Assembly (NCBI GenBank): GCA_947089425.1
Contig: CAMUKG010000002.1
Location: 1-64,000 of the forward strand
DNA length: 64,000 bases
Source: an uncultured Clostridia bacterium
Lineage (GTDB): Bacteria > Bacillota > Clostridia > Christensenellales > Pumilibacteraceae
Direction of reading: 5' to 3'
Part shown: positions 26,709-35,622 of the stretch, one piece after another
How positions within the stretch are numbered: the stretch's first letter is position 1
Layout: each line of letters starts with the position of its first letter
Made by a program: the position numbers and the translations under genes
Notes under the pieces: model-generated
Database searches by the model: none
Told to the model about the DNA's origin: nothing
What the model saw: only the letters and a program-made list of their open reading frames with translations

Positions 26709-27698
26709 TTACCTAGCTTTTTTCGTAGCTTTCCGTTTTGCGGCAATTACGGAAAAAGCGGCTTTCGCGATTTTTTCGGCGTTTTCGGAAGCGGGCGGAT
26801 TTGCCGTTTCGCATAAGTCGCTTACGGGAATTTCGAGTAGCTCGCCGAGCTCGAAAGGCGTTATTTTGCGAAAAGCTTGTCCTTCTTTCGATAACTGTTC
26901 GTAAGCTTGTTCTTTCGCGCCTAACTCACCGTTCGAAACGTAGTAGGCGCATTTTTGCACGGTGCTCGAATATCCGAAACCGCGCGCGAAAATCGTTTTC
27001 AAAAGGTTTATGCGTTTAGCCGCGTCCGCTTCTTTTATTGCGTCCGAAATGCAAATTGCGGGCGCTTTTTTGCTCTTGGGGTAGCGGGCTTTGAGTTCTT
27101 TTACCGCGCGGTTTATGGCAAGGCTTGCGCCGCTCACCGTACTCGCGCGGTGTTGCCGCAAAAACTCTTCTATGCCGCACTCGTAGCGCTCGCACAGCGC
27201 CTTTGCCGCAAGCATTGTCATTTCGGCGTCGTCGCAACTCTTGTGCTCGATTAGGTGCGACGCGTCAATATTGAGCTCTCTCACGATATATTCGAGAGAA
27301 CGCATTTGCTGTTCTCGCGCGCAAAGGGCGTAAATCTTTTGCGTGTCGTACACTTCGAGCGAGAAATATTCTTTGGAATAGCGGGTGCAAGCCTTTTCCA
27401 AAAAGCCTATGTCCGAAGATATGCTGTGCCCCAAAAGAATTCTGTTTTCGGCGATGAGGAGCGCGCGTATTTCGTCGTATACTTTTGCGAAGTTGGGCGC
27501 TTTGCGAAATTCTTTTTCTTTATACGAGAGGCGAATATAAGGTTCTTCGCCGCCGCGCCCCAACCTGAACTTGCATTCGGGGTTTATTAGCAAGTCGCGC
27601 TTTTCGAGAACGTCGAAATTTTCGTTTGCGAGCACATAGCCGAAAGAACAGGCATGATTGCCGTCGGCGCACTCCATGTCGAAATACAGATAGTCCAT
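26709..27698 (-). CDS. DEDD-family 3'-5' exonuclease (DnaQ/RNase T fold)
   Basis: 329 aa. The N-terminal 180 residues form an exonuclease domain: Exo I YFDMECADG (Asp, Glu), Exo II LLGHSISSDIGFL (Asp) and Exo III HKSCDDAEMT (His, Asp). The C-terminal 130 residues are unassigned and include a repeated aromatic segment. ATG 27698 begins the family-like start MDYLYFDME; an upstream TTG would overlap the preceding gene. It starts 4 nt after the SIMPL gene stop, so the two are co-transcribed. Could act on DNA or RNA. Confidence 0.8.
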   Translation of the reverse strand: MDYLYFDMECADGNHACSFGYVLANENFDVLEKRDLLINPECKFRLGRGGEEPYIRLSYKEKEFRKAPNFAKVYDEIRALLIAENRILLGHSISSDIGFLEKACTRYSKEYFSLEVYDTQKIYALCAREQQMRSLEYIVRELNIDASHLIEHKSCDDAEMTMLAAKALCERYECGIEEFLRQHRASTVSGASLAINRAVKELKARYPKSKKAPAICISDAIKEADAAKRINLLKTIFARGFGYSSTVQKCAYYVSNGELGAKEQAYEQLSKEGQAFRKITPFELGELLEIPVSDLCETANPPASENAEKIAKAAFSVIAAKRKATKKAR

Positions 27699-27702
27699 TC
27701 GC

Positions 27703-28284
27703 TTAAGCGATTTCCCATTCGCAAGCAACCGTTTCTTGCGCCTCTATCTGTTCGGGTTCGGCGGCGTCGGAGAACGAAGCGGCTCTGAGCATACGCACAC
27801 CGCCGCCGTATTGCGAAACGTATTCCATGCTCGCGAGCGCGCCGAGTTTCGCGTTTGCCGCGCTCGCGAGCGCTTCGGCTACTTCGCGCGCCGCTTTAAC
27901 CGCTTTTTGAATGAGCGCGTTTTTATGCGACTTGTCGGAAAGAACGTAGGTTTGGCTCCATTCGGCTCCGCTCTTTTCGAGCGCGTCGGTAACGTCTCCG
28001 AGCCGAATATCGGCAACGGGAAGAGTTATTTTCATGTTTTCGTGCGCGCTGAAAAACAGCTTTCCGTCTCGCCGCGCCGAAGACACCGCCGCGCCCGATG
28101 CCGACAGCTCTCCTTTTGCGAGCTTTGCGCTCGCGAGCGCGTTCGTAACCGCTTCGGTCTTTTCGCGTAGAGCCGCGACCGCGTCGGAATGTTTTTTGCT
28201 TTCGGCAACGAGCCGCAGTTCGAACACCGCCGTGTCGGGCGCGAATTTTTCGGTTGCCGTTTGGGTAACTTTAATCGTTTTCAT
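27703..28284 (-). CDS. SIMPL-domain (DUF541) protein
   Basis: 193 aa. The SIMPL pattern is visible: TIKVTQTATEKFAPDTAVFEL at the start, the Ala-rich helix with DAVAALREKTEAV, then ISLPV-like MKITLPVADIRLGD and the conserved late helix with KAVKAAREVAEALASA. Unlike many SIMPL proteins it has no signal peptide, so it is probably cytoplasmic. GAGGT ribosome site at ATG 28284. First gene of a two-gene operon with the exonuclease. Molecular function of the family is poorly known. Confidence 0.8.
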   Translation of the reverse strand: MKTIKVTQTATEKFAPDTAVFELRLVAESKKHSDAVAALREKTEAVTNALASAKLAKGELSASGAAVSSARRDGKLFFSAHENMKITLPVADIRLGDVTDALEKSGAEWSQTYVLSDKSHKNALIQKAVKAAREVAEALASAANAKLGALASMEYVSQYGGGVRMLRAASFSDAAEPEQIEAQETVACEWEIA

Positions 28285-28391
28285 TTTTTTTACCTCGCAA
28301 ATTAAATAAGCTATAATTTTTTAACGCTAATATTATATCACGAACGCAAAATTCGGGCAAATATTTAGTTGCTTGTTGGCAAATAAAAATA

Positions 28392-28420
28392 TTGCTTTTT
28401 TGCAAGGCGTTTGATATAAT
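28392..28420 (+). promoter_or_regulatory. Promoter of the AAA ATPase gene, leaderless geometry
   Basis: TTGCTT (28392-28397), 17-nt spacer, TATAAT (28415-28420). ATG 28427 begins 7 nt after the -10, where transcription would start; no ribosome site exists. Confidence 0.7.
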
Positions 28421-28426
28421 GAGCGT

Positions 28427-29287
28427 ATGGTTTATTTATCCCGTTTCGAATTTCCCGACCTCGAATGCGAACAGTCGTTTCGTATGGACATAAAGCGGAC
28501 TTGCTACGACACAATGTATCCGTTTTTTATTTTGTCGCGCCATAATTTGACTCGGCTGGATTTTGAACCGATTACTATATTATACGGCGGGAACGGGTCG
28601 GGGAAGACCACAGCTCTCAACATAATAGCCGAGAAGTTGCGTTTAAAACGGGACACGTTATATAACCGTTCGAGTTTTTTCGAAGATTACATTAGGCTGT
28701 GTTCTTACGGAACCGAAAAAGCGATTCCTCAAAACGGAAGAATAATTACGAGCGACGACGTGTTCGACTTTATGTTGAATTTGCGGAGCGCCAACGAGGG
28801 CATAGACCGCAAGCGCGAAGAACTCTTCAAAGAGTATCTCGACGCGAAGTATTCCCGTTTTCAAATGACTTCGTTAGACGATTACGAACGGTTAAAAGAC
28901 GTGTGCGACGCGCGTCGAAAAAAGACCACGCAATCGCGTTATGTGCGCAACCGTCTCGCAAAAAATATTCGCGAACATTCGAACGGCGAGAGCGGATATC
29001 TCTATTTCACCGATAAGATACGTGAAAACGGGCTGTATTTATTAGACGAGCCCGAAAACAGTTTGTCGCCCGAGCGGCAACAGGAGCTGTTAAAATTTTT
29101 GGAAGATTCGGCGCGGTTTTTCGGTTGCCAAATGATAATAGCCACTCATTCGCCGTTTTTGCTCTCTATGCGCGGGGCGAAGATATACGACTTTGACGAG
29201 GAATACGTTGACGTTAAGAGGTGGACCGAACTGAAAAACGTGAGAACATACTATGAGTTTTTCAAAAAATACGAAAACGAATTTTAA
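28427..29287 (+). CDS. AAA family ATPase with ABC-type fold
   Basis: 286 aa. Walker A is YGGNGSGKTT (about residues 54-63), the signature-like region is SNGESGYLYF, Walker B is GLYLLDEPENSLSPERQ, and the switch His is IATHSPFLLS. There is no membrane domain. The short linker region between signature and Walker A is helical and Arg/Lys-rich. This is the stand-alone AAA_15/AAA_21 type, related to OLD and SMC ATPases; such proteins occur alone or in toxin/defence contexts. Stands alone here. Start fixed by the promoter spacing. Confidence 0.8.
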   Translation: MVYLSRFEFPDLECEQSFRMDIKRTCYDTMYPFFILSRHNLTRLDFEPITILYGGNGSGKTTALNIIAEKLRLKRDTLYNRSSFFEDYIRLCSYGTEKAIPQNGRIITSDDVFDFMLNLRSANEGIDRKREELFKEYLDAKYSRFQMTSLDDYERLKDVCDARRKKTTQSRYVRNRLAKNIREHSNGESGYLYFTDKIRENGLYLLDEPENSLSPERQQELLKFLEDSARFFGCQMIIATHSPFLLSMRGAKIYDFDEEYVDVKRWTELKNVRTYYEFFKKYENEF

Positions 29288-29298
29288 CGAACGTTATG

Positions 29299-29325
29299 AA
29301 AAAACCGCTTTTTAAAGCGGTTTTA
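29299..29325. terminator. Bidirectional terminator
   Basis: AAACCGCTTT/AAAGCGGTTT stem between two convergent genes. Confidence 0.8.
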
Positions 29326-29333
29326 TAATTTTC

Positions 29334-29816
29334 TTATTTGCTTTCGGGTTGCGTTTGTGCAATATTGTGAGCGTCAAGCACCGTTTTAAGAGTATCGAAG
29401 TGCGCGATTCGCACCATTTGAAGCGACGTTATATTTCCGAACGTGCCTGCGTTGGTTTGTTCGGTGAAATAAATTGTAACCGTTGCAAACTCTCCGTCGG
29501 GTATTGCGCCGTAACCCGCAATATGCGAATACGTTTCGTGAAAATACGAGTTGTTTTTTTCCATTCCGAAGAATATGCCTTGCTCGGTGAACGCAAACAC
29601 GAGCTTGTTGTTGTGCCATCTGTATTTGCGCCCGATAATAATAAGAACTACGAACGCCGCAACCGTTACGATTCCCACTATTGCCACTAATAGTCCGAAC
29701 CCGAAAAAGTGAATTAAAAACGGAATTGAAATGAGCGTTACAAGCGGGATAAACATTAAATAGAGAACTATGTTTTTCGCGTGACTTCTGCTTTCCCACA
29801 AAGCGTCGTGAAACAT
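29334..29816 (-). CDS. Two-helix membrane protein, YcxB-like
   Basis: 160 aa. Two membrane helices at about residues 17-38 and 42-62 (IVLYLMFIPLVTLISIPFLI and the following GLLVAIVGIVTVAAFVVL) are followed by a soluble C-terminal domain that resembles the YcxB/PH-like part (FTEQGIFFGMEKNNSYFHETY). AAAGGA ribosome site at ATG 29816. It lies 109 nt downstream of the VWA-protein operon on the same strand, but its link to it is uncertain. Confidence 0.6.
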   Translation of the reverse strand: MFHDALWESRSHAKNIVLYLMFIPLVTLISIPFLIHFFGFGLLVAIVGIVTVAAFVVLIIIGRKYRWHNNKLVFAFTEQGIFFGMEKNNSYFHETYSHIAGYGAIPDGEFATVTIYFTEQTNAGTFGNITSLQMVRIAHFDTLKTVLDAHNIAQTQPESK

Positions 29817-29925
29817 TTTGTTTTTTCCTTTTAACTTGAAATTTCGTTTGTGATAATGTAATTATAACATTGTGCGCGAAAAAACGCAAGCGTTGAGTAA
29901 AAATTGTTTTATTGCGGAAATGCCG

Positions 29926-31725
29926 TCAGTCTATTCTGAACACTTTGCCTTTGGGGACAAACGGGAGTTGGGCGCCTTGCGGAATTAGGAATGCGTGAGT
30001 TCTGCCGTGCAATACTATTTTATCGATGTAAGCGTCGGTAATAATCAATATGGGCGCCGATTCGGGAAAATTTTTATCGCGCAAAAGTAAGTCGACGGCG
30101 GGTTGCAAAATCGTGCCGCCCCTGCCTTTAACTTTCACTCTTCCCGCAATGTCTTCAACGTTCATATAGCCCTCGTCGTAAGGTTCGGCGTCGCAAAATA
30201 CCACGCGAACAAAGTTTACGTCGCGCGATAGGCTGTAACTCGCGATTGCGCCCAAAGCTTTTCCGAGCAGAGTTCTGTCCATAGAGCTCGAAGTATCCAA
30301 AATTACTCCGTAAGTGCGCCCTTCCATGAGTTCTTGCGGAATATAGCGGTTGGGGCGGGGAATATCGGGAGTGGACGATTGCCGTCGGCTTATTCTCGAA
30401 TACGTGCGCTTTTTTTCGATGGGCGCGAATCTGTCGTCGAACCATTTTGCGAGTTCCACGTCCCATTCGAGCGGAGGCATGGCGAGCGCTTTTATTTCCT
30501 CTATGAGCCCTGCGGGGAGAAAGCCTCTGCTTTGTTCTTCGCAATAGTTTAAGCCTTGCATTAAAGCGCGTCTGTAAAATTCGTCGAGCGCAACATACGA
30601 TTCGGATTTTTCGCGAGAGGGCAATATTATATCGCCATAGCCCGTTCCGCGAAGAGTGGCGAGCTTTCTGTATTTGCGCAAGTCGGTAACAATGCGGTCG
30701 TAAACGCTTTCCACGTTCATGCCTTTGAGCTCGGTGTCGTAAAGTAGGCCGTCGGGGCGCTCGCCAACCCCCATATCGGTAAGCCAATCGTTTATCACGT
30801 AATCGCACGCTATATTCCATAGATAGGGGTCGCGCCATTTTACTCTTATGTCATGCCTCAAAGCCACGTGAAGAAATTCGTGCGCCATAACGAACTTGCA
30901 CTCGTCTTCGGTGAGCGGGCAAGACGGATTTATGTAAATTTCTTGCGCTTCGGCGGAAATTGCGGCTACGGAAATGTGCATTCGCTGGCAAACTTCGGTG
31001 TCTTCGATTAGTTTGAAACTTGCGGCGAGCGCTCCGAGCAAAGGATAGCTCGACACAAACCAGTCGCGCACTCGTTGCGGCATCGAAATGCGTTTATTAG
31101 AGTCGCAAACGCTTGCGTATTCGCCTCGCACCACGCCGACGGATTTTTTAACGGCGTCGCTCAGCCCCATAGCGAACAGCTTTTCCCAATTTACGTTGTT
31201 CGAGAAATAGTAGTTGTTTTTGTCGCCGTAGTTCATGTCGCACATGTCGACCGCCACCGAAAAATTGCCGACCGCCGTTATTCCGTTTTCGGAAATCTTG
31301 CGGTACGTTCTTTCTTCGTCGGTTATTCCGTCGAGCGAATAAGACAATTCCTTAGGCGGTTTCCCGAGTTTTAAGTCTGCCAAAAATTTGGCTATAACGC
31401 AGTCGCAAGCCGCGTTCCAAAATTTTTTGTCTACGTCCGGTTTTTTGAAATGCCCCATTCCGAGATGAAGCAAGCAGTGCGAGATTACGTATACCCAAAC
31501 TTCCGCGTCCGCTCTTATGCGCGGATTTACGTATATTGAGCCGCGTTCGGTTACCGTAGCATAGCCGTTTTTTGGATATTGAAAAGATTCGTTGCGGTAA
31601 ATTATAGCTTCGCGGTATAAGTAATCGAAAATAGGGTGCTTGGCTACAATTTCGCAACCCTTTTCGAAATTTTGCAGAGCTATGTCGTGTTGCTCTTTAA
31701 TTAGTTTGCGTTTGTTTCCGCCCAT
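29926..31725 (-). CDS. VWA-like protein with two DUF2201-type zincin modules
   Basis: 599 aa. The second zincin-like module has an intact HExxH site (AHEFLHVALRH, His282-Glu283, third His291). An earlier, clearly related module has ISHCLLHLGMGH at 82-92, where Cys replaces the Glu. Shared flanks (YVNPR/YINPS and WNAACDCVI/WNIACDYVI) show an internal duplication. The C-terminus is a VWA-like domain with a metal-binding start (ILDTSSSMD), GRGGT and LIITDAYID. Such proteins pair with MoxR ATPases, and a MoxR gene ends one base before this start. Cytoplasmic. Confidence 0.85.
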   Translation of the reverse strand: MGGNKRKLIKEQHDIALQNFEKGCEIVAKHPIFDYLYREAIIYRNESFQYPKNGYATVTERGSIYVNPRIRADAEVWVYVISHCLLHLGMGHFKKPDVDKKFWNAACDCVIAKFLADLKLGKPPKELSYSLDGITDEERTYRKISENGITAVGNFSVAVDMCDMNYGDKNNYYFSNNVNWEKLFAMGLSDAVKKSVGVVRGEYASVCDSNKRISMPQRVRDWFVSSYPLLGALAASFKLIEDTEVCQRMHISVAAISAEAQEIYINPSCPLTEDECKFVMAHEFLHVALRHDIRVKWRDPYLWNIACDYVINDWLTDMGVGERPDGLLYDTELKGMNVESVYDRIVTDLRKYRKLATLRGTGYGDIILPSREKSESYVALDEFYRRALMQGLNYCEEQSRGFLPAGLIEEIKALAMPPLEWDVELAKWFDDRFAPIEKKRTYSRISRRQSSTPDIPRPNRYIPQELMEGRTYGVILDTSSSMDRTLLGKALGAIASYSLSRDVNFVRVVFCDAEPYDEGYMNVEDIAGRVKVKGRGGTILQPAVDLLLRDKNFPESAPILIITDAYIDKIVLHGRTHAFLIPQGAQLPFVPKGKVFRID

Positions 31726-31726
31726 G

Positions 31727-32782
31727 TCAGTTCTTCTTTTCCGCCAAGCGGGGCAAGTCGCGCACGATTTCGATTAGGAACCAGTCGGGCAACTCCACGC
31801 CGTCGGAAGCGGACACTGTCGTTTGAGCAATTTCCAAACTTATATTCGCCAAATCTTTAATCAAAGCTTTTGCGCGAATAACCAAGTCTTGCGTTGCGGC
31901 GCGCAAATTGTTTTTGTCTTTGGGGAGTTCTTTTGCCAACTGCGCGCGAAAACTTTGCGAAAGAAAATACAGCGTGTCTCTGTCTTTCGGGTCGCTCGGC
32001 CAACGCTGTTCGCCGTTAATTATTGCGGAAAGCGCGTATCTGTTTTTAATTTGTTTTATAAACGCTTTGAATTGCGTGGCGTGGTTTGGCGATAAACAGC
32101 CTGCGGCGAGTATGCCGATTTGCTCTTCGGTTATGCCGCTTCCATAGCTTTTCAACGCGTCGGAAAGCATGTGCCACGAGCGGGGAGTGGAAAACGGCTC
32201 TTCCGTTTTGGGCGGCTGACTCCACAAATGGTCTGGCCGCAGCCCTATGTATTCGGTAACGTATTCGTGTATTTCGTGTTCGGTAGCCCATGCAAGCCAG
32301 TCGCGCGCCGACGCAATCAACTCAACGTGAAACATTCTGTTTATGAGCGCCGACGACATTTGCTTTACGATTGCGCTGTCTTGCGCTCGGTTGCCCGCCC
32401 CGATTACTATGGAGCCTTCGGGGAGAGTGTATTCGCCTATGCGCTTTTCGTTTATTAAACTGTAAAACGCTTTTTGAACCTCTTGCGAGCAAGCGTTCAG
32501 TTCGTCTAAAAACAGACAATAAGGCTGTTCTCTCGCTATCGATTTGGGCGGACAGAAAATGCTTTTCCCGTCAACGATTTGCGGCACGCCTATAATGTCT
32601 TCGGGCGCGAGCTGACTGCCGAGCAGGGAAACGCACTCTAACCCGAGCGAGTTTGCGAACGATTCCACTATCGAAGATTTTCCTATTCCGGGCGCGCCCC
32701 AAATAAAAACGGGTCGCACTATGGCGACGTTTAAAAGCACGTCTATAAGTTTTTGAGGCGTCACCGTTACGGCGATTTTCAT
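31727..32782 (-). CDS. MoxR-family AAA+ ATPase
   Basis: 351 aa. Walker A GAPGIGKSS (about residues 29-37), Walker B CLFLDELNAC (about 89-98), sensor 1 GAGNRA, and an Arg-finger region (ALINRMFHVEL). MoxR ATPases act as chaperones that remodel or load cofactors onto partners, usually through a VWA protein, here the next gene. AAAGGAG ribosome site; 14 nt after the kinase gene. Confidence 0.9.
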   Translation of the reverse strand: MKIAVTVTPQKLIDVLLNVAIVRPVFIWGAPGIGKSSIVESFANSLGLECVSLLGSQLAPEDIIGVPQIVDGKSIFCPPKSIAREQPYCLFLDELNACSQEVQKAFYSLINEKRIGEYTLPEGSIVIGAGNRAQDSAIVKQMSSALINRMFHVELIASARDWLAWATEHEIHEYVTEYIGLRPDHLWSQPPKTEEPFSTPRSWHMLSDALKSYGSGITEEQIGILAAGCLSPNHATQFKAFIKQIKNRYALSAIINGEQRWPSDPKDRDTLYFLSQSFRAQLAKELPKDKNNLRAATQDLVIRAKALIKDLANISLEIAQTTVSASDGVELPDWFLIEIVRDLPRLAEKKN

Positions 32783-32796
32783 ATGTTGAGGCTCCT

Positions 32797-33315
32797 TTAA
32801 TGTTGTAAGTCTATTTTAATTTCGTAAGTTTTATCGATTAGAATATAATTTAAGCCGTGCCGTTTGCAAAGGCGCAAATTGTTTTCGTTGTCTTCGAGCA
32901 AATCTTGTTTTTTAACGCCGCTATTCGGCAAACGGTTTTCGATTGCGTTTTCATATTTGCATATATCCGAAAAATTATTTTCTATGTATTCGGCGGTCAT
33001 TACAAGGCAGTAATATTTTATTTCGGGCAAATATTTTTCGCTAAAATCTTTTTTCCATTCGAACGGAATATAGCACCCCTCGATTATCAAATTTTGCTTG
33101 TTTTCGATAGCCGTTTTGACTATTTCTTTCACTATTCCCCAAAGATACGGGGTGAGTTGTTCGTCGTCGGTTGCAGTGAGGGAAGTTTGTCCGCTTCGAA
33201 TTAAACCCATTTTCAAATGGTCGATAGAAAGATAGGGAATTTCATATTGTTCCATGAGTTTTTGCGCGCACAGCGTTTTGCCCGTGTGCGTCGCGCCCGA
33301 AATTAAAATTACCAT
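32797..33315 (-). CDS. P-loop kinase-like protein
   Basis: 172 aa. Walker A is SGATHTGKTL (about residues 6-15); the rest follows the small nucleotide/metabolite kinase plan with IDHLKMGLIRSG and a Walker B-like NLIIEGCYIP, similar to 2-phosphoglycerate-kinase-like and adenylate-kinase-like proteins. No lid domain is clear. It lies between the Fic and MoxR genes on one strand (24- and 14-nt gaps), so it is part of that operon. Substrate unknown. Confidence 0.75.
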   Translation of the reverse strand: MVILISGATHTGKTLCAQKLMEQYEIPYLSIDHLKMGLIRSGQTSLTATDDEQLTPYLWGIVKEIVKTAIENKQNLIIEGCYIPFEWKKDFSEKYLPEIKYYCLVMTAEYIENNFSDICKYENAIENRLPNSGVKKQDLLEDNENNLRLCKRHGLNYILIDKTYEIKIDLQH

Positions 33316-33339
33316 GAAAAATATCGTCCTAATATAATT

Positions 33340-34530
33340 TTATTGGTCGAGTACGTCTAAATTCAATGAGTAGAACAGCCGTTTACCTATTTGAGTTGTT
33401 TTAATTATATTTTTATTTAACTCCAATGTTTCTTTTATTGCGGCATAACCGAAAGGTAACAGTGTTTTTAAATCGGTCATTTTAAATCCTTCGAATCCGA
33501 ATAAAGAATTTTGCAATAAAAAATATGCTACGTTCCAATACTTCGATTTGCCGCGATATACGTTTTGTAAAAGTGAATCGTAATATTCTAATTTTTCTTC
33601 TTTTTCCCTAAGTTTGTTGTTCATATGGAATAAGCTGGTTTTAATAAACTCCAAAAAATTTATAATAAAAGGCGTCAAATCCGCTCTGTTGATTTTATCG
33701 TTTGTAGTAATAAAAAGTTTATTATATTTGCTTTTATTTTCTTTTATAACGACCGAAAGCCCATAGCTTATAAGATGATTTAATTCCTTTGAAAGCATAT
33801 AGCTACTTATAAACCTGTTCATACGTCCGTTTCCATCATAAAAGGGATGTATATATCCCAATAAATAATGGAATATCGCGATGTTTATCAATCGATTTCC
33901 GCTATCGCCGTTTAAAATTGTCAATGCTTTTTGCATTGCTTCGTTTATGGCGTTTTCCGGCATAAGTCCGCTGTGTACATGCTGTTGCTTGTTGTTCCAA
34001 ACGCTAACGGAGTTTTTCCGAAAATACTTTCCGTCAGGTATGTTTTCGGGATTGGTCGCAATAACTTCTTGCAAAACAATCTCATCATACAGTTTTCTTA
34101 TATTTTCACAATTGCTTAAATCAATCTCGTCGTTTTGCATGATTTTTTCGTATTTTTTGACTAAGTTTACGAGTCGCAACATTTTATCTTTGACCTCTAT
34201 ATTGTCAAGGATATCGCTTATTTCGCGTTTTGTGCTGTAAACTCCTTCTATCTCATTAGTAATATTTATTTCGTCAATCAATTTATTTCTTTGATATTGG
34301 GTTAACGCCACTCCCGGCAGTTGAGCGCAAATATCGTCTAATTGGCGATTTGCTTGCATTATATCGTAAATCAAACACGTAATTTCACTTGTATTTACAT
34401 AGAATGCTTGATAATTGTTTATAAAAAAATCTATCTTTTCTGTGCAAATGTCGTCAAAACGCGATACATATTGATTTTCATACTCATTGCGACTTTTGTA
34501 ATAAAAAGATTCCAAATTTTTATATTTCAT
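33340..34530 (-). CDS. Fic-domain protein (AMPylase type) with self-inhibitory helix
   Basis: 396 aa. The catalytic motif is complete: HPFYDGNGR (His228 to Arg236). The N-terminal inhibitory motif (S/T)xxxE(G/N) is present as TNEIEG (91-96), which marks a class II Fic protein whose activity is held back by its own Glu. The C-terminal 80 residues look like a winged-helix DNA-binding domain (KMTDLKTLLPFGYAAIKETL). Family members transfer AMP to target proteins. AAAGGAG before ATG 34530. First gene of the Fic-kinase-MoxR-VWA operon. Lower GC and codon use differ from neighbours, suggesting transfer. Confidence 0.9.
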   Translation of the reverse strand: MKYKNLESFYYKSRNEYENQYVSRFDDICTEKIDFFINNYQAFYVNTSEITCLIYDIMQANRQLDDICAQLPGVALTQYQRNKLIDEINITNEIEGVYSTKREISDILDNIEVKDKMLRLVNLVKKYEKIMQNDEIDLSNCENIRKLYDEIVLQEVIATNPENIPDGKYFRKNSVSVWNNKQQHVHSGLMPENAINEAMQKALTILNGDSGNRLINIAIFHYLLGYIHPFYDGNGRMNRFISSYMLSKELNHLISYGLSVVIKENKSKYNKLFITTNDKINRADLTPFIINFLEFIKTSLFHMNNKLREKEEKLEYYDSLLQNVYRGKSKYWNVAYFLLQNSLFGFEGFKMTDLKTLLPFGYAAIKETLELNKNIIKTTQIGKRLFYSLNLDVLDQ

Positions 34531-34549
34531 ATTTTACTCCTTTCAATTC

Positions 34550-34578
34550 ATTATATCATATTTTAAGAAGTTTTACAA
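34550..34578 (-). promoter_or_regulatory. Promoter of the Fic operon
   Basis: On the reverse strand: TTGTAA (34578-34573), 17-nt spacer, TATAAT (34555-34550). The rest of the 34579-34746 gap is AT-rich with short repeats around AATTCAAAAATA and no gene. Confidence 0.65.
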
Positions 34579-34746
34579 GCAAAATGTTAAATTTATTTTT
34601 AATTTTACCCATTTTTAAAACTTAAATTCAAAAATATGAATTTTAAATTCAAAAATAGCTTAAAATAAACTTTAATAATAAACTGTAATTAGCGCCATAG
34701 CCCTATTGAGTCTTACCTCGTTTTTAATAAACTTTGAGCAACAAAT

Positions 34747-34778
34747 AAAAACCCCGACGAAAATTGTTTCCGTCGGGG
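34747..34778 (-). terminator. Terminator of the small reverse gene
   Basis: CCCCGACG/CGTCGGGG stem, with T5 on the reverse strand. Confidence 0.8.
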
Positions 34779-34864
34779 AGAGTGTGTGTGAAATTAAATT
34801 CCGAATGCCTTGTATCGGTTTTTGTCGCCGTAAGGTAGGGCGGGAAATAGCTCGCGTCTACTGC

Positions 34865-35098
34865 TTAGCCTTCGTAGCGGTCAAGGTTGGCGCGTATTGC
34901 CTCGATGAGACGTTTCTCAGCCGCAATTTTCGTATCTCTTGCAACTTTCGTTCCCACGCACGTGCCGTAAAGTTTCGAAAGGTCGTCTACAAGATTTTTA
35001 AGATGTACGGTGTCGAGAATGTTCGTCGAACCGCAAAGCTCTTCTCCCGAAGGTGCGGTCGTTGCGGGTGCGGGCGAGGGTGTGATGTTTTTTTCCAT
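34865..35098 (-). CDS. Small hypothetical protein (77 aa)
   Basis: AAGGAG precedes ATG 35098 and a terminator follows at 34747-34778. The N-terminal 20 residues are Pro/Ala/Thr-rich; the rest is probably helical (LKNLVDDLSKLYG, then AEKRLIEAIRANLDRY). No known domain. A stand-alone transcript of this size with good signals is likely real. Confidence 0.6.
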   Translation of the reverse strand: MEKNITPSPAPATTAPSGEELCGSTNILDTVHLKNLVDDLSKLYGTCVGTKVARDTKIAAEKRLIEAIRANLDRYEG

Positions 35099-35222
35099 AA
35101 TACGTTAGCTCCTTACAAAATATTTTTTTATTGCATTGCGTTACTGCAAATATATTTATGCAATATAATATGAGCTTGACACCTTAAAAATGACAAAAAC
35201 AAAAAACCTAATAAATCCCGAT

Positions 35223-35250
35223 AATCCCGACAACGACCGTCGGGATTTTT
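35223..35250 (+). terminator. Hairpin with T-run
   Basis: AATCCCGA/TCGGGATT stem followed by T5 in the forward direction, though no forward gene is seen upstream. The rest of 35099-35370 shows only another small hairpin (35343-35367) and no gene. Confidence 0.5.
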
Positions 35251-35370
35251 CTTTGTCCGAAAACTACTCTGTATATGTTACAAGCCGTTTTATTGTTGCA
35301 TCGAAAGATAACATTACGATAGCTATTGTGCCGTATAACACAAAGCACGCCGTTACATAGCGTGCTTAAT

Positions 35371-35409
35371 AAAAAACACCCAATCAAACCTAAAAGGTTC
35401 GACCGGGTG
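35371..35409 (-). terminator. Terminator of tRNA-Val(GAC)
   Basis: An imperfect stem beginning CACCCGGTCGAACC on the reverse strand, ending in T6. Confidence 0.65.
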
Positions 35410-35414
35410 GGTCT

Positions 35415-35490
35415 TGGTGGGCAATACAGGACTCGAACCTGTGACTTTCTCCACGTCAAGAAGACACTCTCCCAGCTGAGTTAATTGCCC
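35415..35490 (-). tRNA. tRNA-Val (GAC)
   Basis: 76-nt cloverleaf with encoded CCA; acceptor GGGCAAT/ATTGCCC; anticodon loop TTGACGT giving anticodon GAC; T-loop TTCGAGT. Confidence 0.92.
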
Positions 35491-35622
35491 GTATTTTAAA
35501 TTTGGCGTTGCAAGTTTATAAGCACGACGCATATATTATTCTAATATTTTTTTACTATTATGTCAAGCCGTTTCGCTCGGGCGGAATATATTTCTTTTAC
35601 ATACGCGAGTTCGTTAAAAAAC

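Noticed and set aside
35343..35367. AAGCACGC/GCGTGCTT hairpin as a terminator
   Set aside because: No T-run on either side; the tRNA-Val terminator is the neighbouring 35371-35409 structure.
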